From: Ovis canadensis
Taxonomy: Eukaryota > Chordata > Mammalia > Artiodactyla > Bovidae
Direction: 5' to 3'
Length of the DNA: 64,000 nucleotides
Assembly (NCBI RefSeq): GCF_042477335.2
Contig: NC_091257.1
Coordinates: 48,454,501 to 48,518,500 of the forward strand
The notes under the pieces are model-generated. The model was not told where the DNA came from. It saw only the letters and a list, made by a program, of their open reading frames with translations, and did not search any database. Below are positions 55,772 through 64,000 of this stretch, piece after piece; within the stretch, counting starts at the first letter, position 1; each line of letters begins with the position of its first letter. A program made the position numbers and the translations under genes.

Positions 55772-57542
55772 CTTATACTGTATTATTTATTTCAGTCATT
55801 GTATTCTTTAGCTCTGTCTGGTTCTTCTTTATACTTTCTAACTCTTTTTAAACTTATTACTGCATGCATCCATTCTTCTGAGTTATTTGAGCATCTTTAT
55901 AATCATTACCTTGAACTCTTTGTTGGGTAAATTGCTTATCTCCACTTAGTTCTTCTTCTCAGTTTGATCTTGTTCCTTCGTTTGGAACATACTCCTCTGT
56001 CTCCTCATTTTGCCTAATTTTGTGTTTCCATGTGTTGGTAATTCAGCTGTTTCCTAATCTTGAGGAAATGGCCTTATGTAGAAGACATTCAATGAAGGGG
56101 AGCCCACTCCCTTCTGGTTACCTCATGTAGGCTGTGTTGACTGTTATGTTGTGGTTAGTATGACTACGGTGGGCACATTGGTACATGGGTCTGATCCCTG
56201 GCCCAGTTGAGTACACAGCCCTAGTTCAAGCCACCCTTGTTGGCTTGCTGTTAGATGGGGAGGGGTCCTGGCATGGCTGACTGCATGGCGTGGGGGTTGC
56301 CTAGAGCTGGTGCTGGCCTGCTTGTTGGTGTGGTCTAATCCTTGGGTGGCTGACTGTTAGTCCTGAGGGGTCCTGGGGTTGATGCCAGTCTACTAGTGGC
56401 TGGGTCCTGGGCTGGCTGGCTGTGGGGCCAGAGGGACCTGGGAATGATGCTAGTCTGTGGTGGGTGGCTGGGGGGAGGATTCCAGAATGACGCTTGCCAG
56501 CACCAGTATCTTAGTGGTAGAATGAGCTCCCCAAAATGACTGCTGCCAGTGTCTATGAAACCAGGGGAAGTTTCAGTAGCCTCCAAGAGGCTCTCCAAAT
56601 CAGTGAGTTTGACCCAAATCCCTGCAAAGTACTAAGTCTGCACTGGGACTTGAATTATGTGTGATTACTGTGTGCCCTTTAGGAATCTCTGTTTTCTGCA
56701 TCCCTCTGGTTCTCCCATACACAAGCCCTGTCACCGGTCAGAGCCACATGTTCTGGGGTCTTGTTTTCGGTGCAGGGCCTCAGACCCCTCCCTCTTTGGA
56801 AAGAACCTTTGCAGTTGTGGTTATCTTCCCCTTTGTGGATTGTCTGCCTGAGGGGGTGGTGGTATGGGTCAGATCATATTGTGCCTCTGCCATCCCTACC
56901 CATCCCATTGTGGTTCCTTCTTTATACCTTTAGTTTTGGAGAAATCTTTTTGCTGGTCTTCAGCTTGTGCTCATCGATAGTCTCTCTGTAATTAGTTGTA
57001 AATTCTGTGTGCCCATGTGAGGAGTGAGCCCAGTTCTACTCTGCTGTGTTGGCTGCACCTCACTGTGTTTTCATTTGTACTCATCTCTGGGACTTTCCAG
57101 ATTCCTTTGTGAGTTTTTCTTCGATCCGTTGGTTAAGAGTGTGTTGCTTAATTTCTAAAATTTTGTGAATTTTGTTATTGATTTCTAACTGTAATCCTGT
57201 TGTGGATTAGAGAAAATATTTTGTATAGTATCTATCTTTAAAACCTTTGAGACTTGTGGCCTAACATATGGTCTATCCTGGACAATGTCCTGTGTGCACT
57301 TGAGAATAATTTGTATTCTCTTGTTGCTGGCTAGAGTGTTCTGTGTATGTCTATTATATCTAGTTGGTTTATTGTCTTTTTAAGTCTTCTATTTCCATAC
57401 TTACTTTCTGTCTAGTCATTTTATCCACTATTGTGAGTATTGAAGTCTCCAACTCTTACTATGGAGCTCTCTATTTCTCCCTTCAGTTCTGTCCATTTTT
57501 TTCTGCATTTATTATATTTTGATGGTCTGTAATTAGATATAT

Positions 57543-57662
57543 GACTTCCTGGGGGGCTCATATGGTAAAGCGTCTGCCTACAATATGGGAGACCTGGGTT
57601 CAGTCCCTGAGTCGGGAAGATCTGGAGAAGGAAATGGCAACCCACTTCAGTGTTGTCTGGAA
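57543..57662 (+). mobile_element. Bov-tA SINE, short, with perfect 12-bp duplication
   Basis: Head ACTTCCTGGGGGGCTCATA through CACTTCAGTGTTGTCTGG, only about 120 bp. AATTAGATATAT is at 57531-57542 and 57663-57674, so the short form was inserted as such and not trimmed later. Confidence 0.93.
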
Positions 57663-57917
57663 AATTAGATATATAAATGTTTATAATTGTTATATCTTTT
57701 TTCTGTGTTAAGCCTTTTATAATATATGACATTCCTCTTTGTCTCTTATAACCTTTTATGATTTAAAGTCTATTTTGTCTCATATTACCATAGTCTCATC
57801 CCCTGGAAGCCCAGTAACTTTGGGTTACTGTTTGCAGTTAAATCTTTTCCCATCTTTTCACTTTCAACCTGCTTGTGTCTTTGGATATCAAATGATTCTC
57901 TTTTAGATAGCATATAG

Positions 57918-58350
57918 TTGGAGCTATGGTTTTTCCAGTGGTCATGTATGGATGTGAGAGTTGGACTGTGAAGAAGGCTGAGCTCCGAAAAATTGATGCT
58001 TTTGAACTGTGGTGTTGGAGAAGACTCTTGAGAGATCCAACCAGTCCATTCTGAAGGAGATCAGCCCTGGGATTTCTTTGGAAGGAATGATGCTAAAGCT
58101 GAAACTCCAGTACTTTGGCCACCTCATGCAAAGAGTTGACTCATTGGAAAAGACTCTGATGCTGGGAGGGATTGGGGGCAGGAGGAGAAGGGGACGACAG
58201 AGGATGAGATGGCTGGATGGCATCACTGACTCAATGGACGTGAGTCTGAGTGAAATCTGGGAGTTGGTGTTGGACAGGGAGGCCTGGCGTGCTGCGATTC
58301 ATGGGGTCACAAAGAGTCGGACACGACTGAGCAACTGAACTGAACTGATA
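57918..58350 (+). mobile_element. BovB 3' end (430 bp)
   Basis: From GAGCTATGGTTTTTCCAGTG to GCAACTGAACTGAACTGAT. CATATAG at 57911-57917 and 58351-58357 is the probable target duplication. Compared with the family there is an internal loss near 58030 (AGAGTCCC region). The 109-residue frame at 58009-58338 is C-terminal BovB. Confidence 0.94.
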
Positions 58351-59676
58351 CATATAGCTATAGAGTTGTGTTTTTATACACATGCCAATCTGTCTTGTGA
58401 TTTGAGAGTTTAATCCATTTATGTTTAAAGTAATTAATTGTAAAAGGGGCTTATTACTGTCATTGTTTTTTATATGCTTTACAGCTTTTTTGCTCTCCTT
58501 TCCTACATTCCTGTTACTTTTTGGGTTTAACTGGTTTTTGTGCTGAAATGTTTAAATTCCTTTCTTATTTCCTCTTATGTATATTCTGTAGCTATTTTCT
58601 GGTGGATACTGTGGGGATTACAGTTAACATTCTGAAGCTGTAACACTCTAATTTGAATTTATATCAACTTAACTTTGTTAACATACAAACACAGCTCCTT
58701 TACAGCTTTTACCCCACCTTCTTTGGTGGTGGTTGTCACAAAATTACATCTTTATACATTGTACACCCCTAAACATAAACTGATAATCATTTAAAATGCA
58801 TTAATTAGTCCTTTATATTATGTATAAAACAAGATTTGGAGTTATAAACCAAAGTTACAGCAATAATAACTTTTACACTAATAATTTTTTCTTTAAATGT
58901 GTTAATTTCTTAAACCATGTTGAAAACAAAAAATGCAGTTACACATTGTTTTTGTAATAGCTTTTACAATTTCCCATCTATTACCTTTATTGAAATCTTC
59001 ATTTTTCAATACGGCTTCAGGTTATCATCTAGTGTCTTTTCATTTCACCTTGAAGGACTCCCTTGAGCATTTATTTCAGGGCAAGTCTAATGGTGAAGAA
59101 CTCCCTCAGCTTTTGTTTATCTGGGAATGTCTTAATTTCTTCTTCATTCTTAAAAACAGTTTTTCTGGATATAGGATTCTTGGTTGAAAGTTTTTTCTTT
59201 TAGCACTTTGAGTATATTGGCTCGCTGTTTTCTGGACTCTAAAGTTTCTGATGAAAAATCTGATAATCTTATTGAGGGTCCCTTGTATGTGATAATTTGC
59301 TTCTTTCTGCCTGCTTTCAAGATTCTTTCTCTGGATTGATTATGATGTGTCTTGGTGTAGGTCTCTTTGAGTTCATCTTGACTTGGAGATTATTGACCAT
59401 CTTGGAAGTTAATACTCATGCTTTTAATTAAGCATGAGAAGTTTTCCGCCACTGTTTCTTCAGCTGTTCTCTCCTCCCCTTTCCTCTCTTCTAGGACCCC
59501 TGTGAGTGTGCTGGTACACTTGGTGGTGTCCCACAGGTCCCTCAGTCTCTGTTTACCTGTCTTCAGTTTTTTTTTTTTCTTTCTCATCCTCAGATTTGAT
59601 AATTTTTGTGGCCCGATCTTCCAGTTTGCTAATCCTTCCTTTGGCCTACTCAGATCTGTTTTTGAATGCCCCTAGT

Positions 59677-59775
59677 CTTGCCTGGAGAATCCCAGGGACG
59701 GGGGAGCCTGGTGGGCTGCCGTCTATGAGGTGGCACAGAGTCAGACACGACTGAAGTGACTTAGCAGCAGCAGCA
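59677..59775 (+). mobile_element. Bov-A2 SINE, 3' monomer only
   Basis: CTTGCCTGGAGAATCCCAGG to the GACTTAGCAGCAGCAGCAG tail, with its (AGC)n end intact. 5'-truncated. Confidence 0.92.
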
Positions 59776-59783
59776 GTGTTTTA

Positions 59784-59994
59784 AGGCTTCCCAGGTGGCT
59801 CAGTAATAAGAATCTGCCTGCCAATGCAGGATACATGAGAGATGCAGGTTTGATCCCTGGGTTGAAAAGATCCCTTGGAGTAGGAAATGCAACCCACTCC
59901 AGTGTTCTTGACTGGAAAACTCCATGAACAGAGGAGCCTGGTGGGCTACAGTCCATGGGGTCACAAAGAGTTGGATATGACTGAGCAACTGAGC
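59784..59994 (+). mobile_element. Bov-tA SINE adjacent to Bov-A2
   Basis: AGGCTTCCCAGGTGGCTCAG to GACTGAGCAACTGAGC. The pair of SINEs is bracketed by ATGCCCCTAGT (59666-59676) and ATGCCCAGT (59995-60003), as if the Bov-tA entered at the tail of the Bov-A2 and inside its duplication. Confidence 0.93.
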
Positions 59995-60080
59995 ATGCCC
60001 AGTGAACTTTTAAGTTTGTTGTACTTTTCAAAAGCTATAGAACTTCTTTTCAGTTTTTTTTTTTTAAATCTCTATTTTAG

Positions 60081-60465
60081 AAAATTTATTTATTTAATGT
60101 ATTTATGTTTGCCTGTGCTTGGTCTTCATTGCTGTGCATGGGCTTTCTCTAGTTGCAGTGAACAGGTTCTACCCTTTGTTGCAGTGTGCAGGCTTCTCAC
60201 TGTGGTGGCTTCTCTTGTTGTGGCTTCTCTTGTTGTGGAGCACAGGCTAGAGGTGTGCGTACCCCTAGGCTTGCAGTCTTCAGTAGTTGCAGCATGTGGG
60301 CTCAGTTGCTGCGCACAGGGGCTCTAGAGCATGGGCTCAGTAGCTGTGGCGCACGGGCTCAGCTGCCCCATGGTGTGTGGAATCTTCCTGGACCAGGGAT
60401 TAAACACATGTCCCCTGCACTGGCAGACAGATTCTTAACCACTGGACCACTAGGAAAATCCTGTC
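60081..60465 (-). mobile_element. CHR-type SINE, long form, with target duplication
   Basis: Antisense text 'GGGCTTTCTCTAGTTGCAG', 'GTGGCTTCTCTTGTTGTGG' (the unit is locally duplicated), 'GGCGCACGGGCTCAG' and 'CTTAACCACTGGACCACTAG' identifies a cetartiodactyl CHR SINE. TCTCTATTTTAG (60069-60080) and TCTCTATTTAG (60466-60476) flank it. The 146-residue frame over it is incidental. Confidence 0.88.
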
Positions 60466-61024
60466 TCTCTATTTAGTTTCCACTTTGTTCACAGTGCAGT
60501 TTCTTGACTTTCTTGCCTCATCCTTTAATTCTTGGAGCATCTGTAAGACAGTTGTTGTAACATCTTCGTCTAGTAGATCTGCTATCTGGTCTTCTTCAGG
60601 GACAGTTTATGTTGACTTATTTTACCTTTTGAATGGGCCACACTTTCCTCTTTCTATGACTTGTGATTTTTTTGTTGTTGTTGAATGCTAGACTTCTGAA
60701 TCTAATAATGGCACTCTGGAAATCAGATTATCCCCTTTCTCCAGGGTTTGCTCTTTGTTATTGTTTTATTTTTGTAAACTGTCTCTGAGCCAGTGATCCA
60801 TCTAAAGTGTAAACTTATGTTTTCTTGAGTCTTTTCTGAGCCTTTTCTTGAGCATGTGAAATTACTTTCTAATTTCCTCCATATATTAGTTGTTTTAAAT
60901 GTCCTAATGTCTGGCTCCCAGAGTCTTTATTGGTGTGGAGATGTAGAGGAAAAGGTTAGCGTTAAGGGTGGGAAATTGAGTCAATACCAGTGAAAATCAC
61001 TATGAGATACCATCTCATACCCAT

Positions 61025-63332
61025 TGCTGTTTTTCAGTGACTCAGTCCTTTCTGACTTTTTGTGACCCCATGGACTGTAGCATACCAGGCTTCCCTGTCC
61101 TTCACTGTCTCCTTGAGTTTGCTCAAACTCATGTCCATTGAGTCGGTGATGTCATCGAGTCATCTCATCCTCTGTTGCCCCTTCTTCTTCTTCAGCCTTG
61201 CCCAGCATCAGGGTCTTTTCCAATGAATTGGCTCTTTGCGTCAGGTGGCCAAAGTATTGGAAGCATCAGCTTCCAGTGAATATTCAGGGTTGATTTCCTT
61301 TATTATTGACTGGCTCAATCTCCTTGCTGTCCAAGGGACTCTCAAGAGTCTTCTCTAACACCACAGTTCGAAAGCATCAATTCTTTGGGACTCAGCCTTC
61401 TTTATGGACCAACTCTCACATTGTACATGACTACTGGAAAAACCATAGCTTTGATTATACAGACCTCTGTCAGCAAGGTAATGTCTCTGCTTTTAAATAT
61501 GCTGTCTAGGTTTGTCATAGCTTATTTTCCAAGGAGCAAGTGTCTTTTAATTTCATGGGCAGTCACCATCCGCAGTGATTTTGGAGCCCAAGAAAATAAA
61601 TAAAAGTCTGTCACTGTTCCCCATCTGTTTGCCATGAAGTGATGGGACCAGATGCTATGAACTTCATTTTTGAATGTTAAGTTTTAAGCCACCTTTTTCA
61701 CTCTCCTCTTTCATCATCATCAAGAGGCTCTTTAGTCTTGCTTCCCTTTCTGCCATTAGGGTGGTGTCATCTGCATATCTGAGGTTATTGATATTTCTGC
61801 CAGGAATTTTGATTCCAACTTGTGCTTCATCCAGCCCAGCATTTTGCATGATGTATGCTGCATACAAGTTAAATAAGCAGGGTGACAATATACAGCCTTG
61901 ACGCACTCCTTTCCTGATTTTGAAACAGTCTGTCTATTCCATGTCCAGGTCTAACTGTTGCTTCTTGACCTGCATACAGGTGTTGCAGGAGGCAGTTAAC
62001 GTGGTCTGGTATTCCCATATAGGAATTCTCCACAGTTTGTTTTGATCCACATAGTCAAAGGCTTTAGTGTAGTCAGTGAATGAGAAGTAAGTGTTTTTCT
62101 GGAATTCCCTTGATTTTCTATGATGCAACAGATGTCAGCAATTTGATCTTCAATTCCTCTGCCTTTTCTAAACCCAGCTTGTACATCTGGAAGGTCTCAG
62201 TTCACATACTGTCAAAGCCGAGCTTGAAGGACTTTAAACATTACATTACTGGCATGTGAAATGAGCTCAGTTGTATGGTAGTTTGAACATCCTTCAGCAT
62301 TTCCCTTCTTTGAGATTGGAATGAAAAATAACCTTTTCCAGTCCTGTGGCCACTGCTGTTTTCCAAATCTGCTGGTATATTGAGTGTAGCACTTTGACGT
62401 CATCATCTTTTAGGATTTGAAACAGTTCAGCTGGAATTCTATAACCTCCACTAGTTTTGTTTGTAGTTAATTCTTCCTAAGGCCCAGTTGACTTCACACT
62501 CCAGGATGTCTGGCTGTAGGTGAGTGACCACACCTTCATGGTTACCCAAGTCATTAAGATCTTTTTTGTACAGCTCTCCTGTGTATTCTTGTCATCCGTT
62601 CTTAATCTCTTCTGTTAGTTCCTACCATTTTTGTCCTTTATTGTACCCATCTTTGCATGAAATATTCCCTTGGTATCTCTAGTTTCTTGAAGAGATCTCT
62701 AGTATTTCTCATTCTATTGTTTTCCTCTTTTTCTTTGCATTGTTCACGTAACAGAGTGAAGTAAGCCAGAAAGAAAAACACCAATACGGTATACTAACAC
62801 ATATATATGGAATTTAGGAAGATGGCAATGACGACCCTGTATGCAAGACAGGAAAAAAGACACAGATGTGTATAACGGACTTTTGGACTCAGAGGGAGAG
62901 GGAGAGGGAGAGGGTGGGATGATTTGGGAGAATGGCATTCTAACATGTATACTATCATGTAAGAATTGAATCGCCAGTCTATGTCTGACGCAGGATACAG
63001 CATGCTTGGGGCTGGTGCATGGGGATGACCCAGAGAGATGTTATGGGGAGGGAGGTGGGAGGGGGGTTCATGTTTGGGAACGCATGTAAGAATTAAAGAT
63101 TTTAAAATTTAAAAAAAAAACTAAAAAAAAAAAAAAGAATACTTTCTTTTCTCTCCTTCCTGTTCTTTGGAACTCTGTATTCAGATGGGTGTATCTTTCC
63201 CTTTCTCTTTCGCCTTTCTTTCACTTCTCTTCTTTTCTCAGTTATTTTTAAGGCCTCCTTAGACAACCATTTTGCCTTGTTGCATTTCTTTTTCTTGGGG
63301 ATGGTTTTGTTCATTGCTTCTTGTACTGTGTT
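61025..63332 (-). mobile_element. BovB LINE (about 1.9 kb) split by young L1
   Basis: From a worn 3' terminus (TTTTTCAGTGACTCAGTCC) through RT with YADD (frame 61664-61906) to the linker region near 63330. Pieces are 61025-62747 and 63138-63332. It is more diverged than the 5.8- and 18.2-kb copies. The minus frame 63102-63338 is the Lys-rich linker plus L1 tail and is not a protein. Confidence 0.93.
62748..63137 (+). mobile_element. Young bovine L1 3' end with A tail
   Basis: The 3'UTR text AGTGAAGTAAGCCAGAAAG, 'CATATATATGGAATTTAGG', a (GGGAGA)n run near 62893-62916, 'CGCCAGTCTATGTCTGACGC' and an A tail broken by CT (about 63112-63135) mark a recent L1 insertion inside BovB. Confidence 0.92.
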
Positions 63333-64000
63333 CACCAATCAGAATGGCTATTATCAAAACACAGAATAACAAGTGTTGACAAGGACATGGAGAAATTGAA
63401 ATGCTTGTGCATTGCTGATGGAATATATAATGGTGTACCACCGTGGAAGAGTTTGGCAGCTCCTCAAAGAGTTTAATGTAGAATTACCATTTGATCCTGC
63501 AGTGCCACTTCTAGGTATATATCCAAACGAATTGAGAGCAGGAACTCAAGTATTTGCAAGTCAGTGATCACAGAGGCCTTATTCACATTAGCCAGAAAAG
63601 GTGGAAATAGATGTCTATTGATAGATGAGTGGGTAAACAAGATGTGGCATATACAGTCAACGGAATATTATTTAGCCTTAAAAAGGAATGCAATTCTGAT
63701 ACATACTACAGCATGGATGAACCTTGAGGATAAACGGTTATGCTAAGTGAAATAAGCCAGACACAAAAGGACAAATACTGCATGATTCCACTCATATGAG
63801 GTATGCAGAGTAGACCAGTTCATAGAGAAAATACAGGAGTGCATAATAAGATTAACAGAGGCTGGGGAGAGGGAGGGGTGAGGAGTTACGGGTACAAAGC
63901 TTCTGTTTGGAGATGATGAAAAGTGGATAGTGGTGATAGTACAACATGGTGAATATACTTCACGCTACTGAACTGTGTACTTAGACATGGTTAAAATGGT

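Larger units (their letters stand above)
53005..57064 (-). mobile_element. Old L1 (ORF1 and 5'UTR side), heavily interrupted
   Basis: Plus-strand blocks TTTGCCAGGTAGGGTATTC, 'CATAATGTGTCTTGGCACAA', ATTGTTTCTTTAAATAAG and then 'AGCTCTGTCTGGTTCTTC' are L1 ORF1/5'UTR text in antisense. Pieces are 53005-53598, 55202-55319 and 55772-57064. 56160-56480 holds a GC-rich degenerate repetition of GGTCCTGGG...GCTGGTGCTGG-like units, as found in L1 5'UTRs. Interrupted by a younger L1 and an LTR. Confidence 0.6.
57065..60967 (-). mobile_element. Second old L1 (antisense) with 5'UTR end
   Basis: Plus-strand blocks 'GTGGCCTAACATATGGTCTA', 'TGAAGTCTCCAACTCTTAC', 'CACTCTAATTTGAATTTAT', GGACTCCCTTGAGCATTTA and 'TTGATTATGATGTGTCTTGG' follow the L1 ORF region and 5'UTR in antisense, ending near 60965. 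It is interrupted by a Bov-tA, a BovB, two adjacent SINEs and a CHR-type SINE. Long AT-rich stretches between insertions belong to this element. Confidence 0.7.
60968..64000 (+). mobile_element. L1 3' end hosting BovB; runs off the window
   Basis: Left stub 60985-61024 (CACTATGAGATACCATCTC) and right body 63333-64000 (CAGAATGGCTATTATCAAA, then 'AATATTATTTAGCCTTAAAA', 'GCATGGATGAACCTTGAGG') are consecutive parts of an L1 tail, separated by 2.3 kb of BovB. The 60-residue frame at 63564-63746 is an ORF2-tail remnant. Confidence 0.85.

Noticed and set aside
60186-60476. Cys-rich 96-residue frame resembling a small secreted protein
   Set aside because: It lies entirely in a CHR-type SINE with a locally repeated GTTGTGGCTTCTCTT unit.
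1-64000. A novel multi-gene defence, biosynthetic or mobile system
   Set aside because: Every long coding remnant traces to BovB or L1, and the rest is single-copy mammalian DNA without recognisable genes. Nothing supports a new gene system here.

Overview
This window is ruminant, almost certainly bovid, nuclear DNA. The direct evidence is the repeat content. There are about twenty Bov-tA and Bov-A2 SINEs, many 3'-anchored BovB (RTE-type) LINE copies, older cetartiodactyl tRNA-derived SINEs, several ages of L1, and ancient MIR and LTR remnants. The species cannot be fixed from sequence alone; cattle or a close relative fits. I find no bacterial, plasmid or phage features, no CRISPR array, no rRNA or tRNA gene, and no protein-coding gene I can name. 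The long open frames are either transposon reverse-transcriptase remnants or GC-rich chance frames.

Layout. 1-33 kb is comparatively gene-desert-like single-copy sequence with scattered SINEs, two 1.3-kb BovB copies (5.8-7.1 and 18.2-19.5 kb, both minus), old L1 pieces, a DNA-transposon remnant (5.2-5.6 kb) and an MLT1-like LTR (about 22 kb). Two places look like promoters. One is a CpG-rich block at 12.56-13.56 kb with an RFX-type X-box, GC boxes and splice-donor-like sites on both strands. The other is a compact E-box/ETS/NRF1/YY1 cluster at 31.96-32.02 kb, with a splice-bounded 81-nt candidate exon about 340 bp downstream. 33-41 kb is AT-rich and contains nested L1 3' ends, SINEs, a mariner MITE and another BovB copy.

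41-64 kb is almost wall-to-wall nested retrotransposons. Its most striking structure is a pair of about 2.2-kb inverted BovB arms (41536-43716 minus; 50817-53004 plus). They are nearly identical and share private stop codons, a frameshift and the same roughly 105-bp L1 fragment insertion, while the BovB sequence next to each arm is clearly more diverged. 7.1 kb of other transposons (BovB 5' piece, L1 ORF2, BovB, SINEs) separates them. 53.0-61.0 kb holds two antisense L1 copies with 5'UTR-like ends, interrupted by a younger L1, a solo LTR, BovB and SINEs. 61.0-64.0 kb is a three-layer nest: L1 host, BovB inside it, and a young L1 3' end inside that.

No cooperating gene system is visible. The interest lies in the inverted BovB pair, two unassigned promoter-like blocks and several well-dated nested insertions. 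Family names come from recognising consensus features by eye; percent identities are visual estimates.
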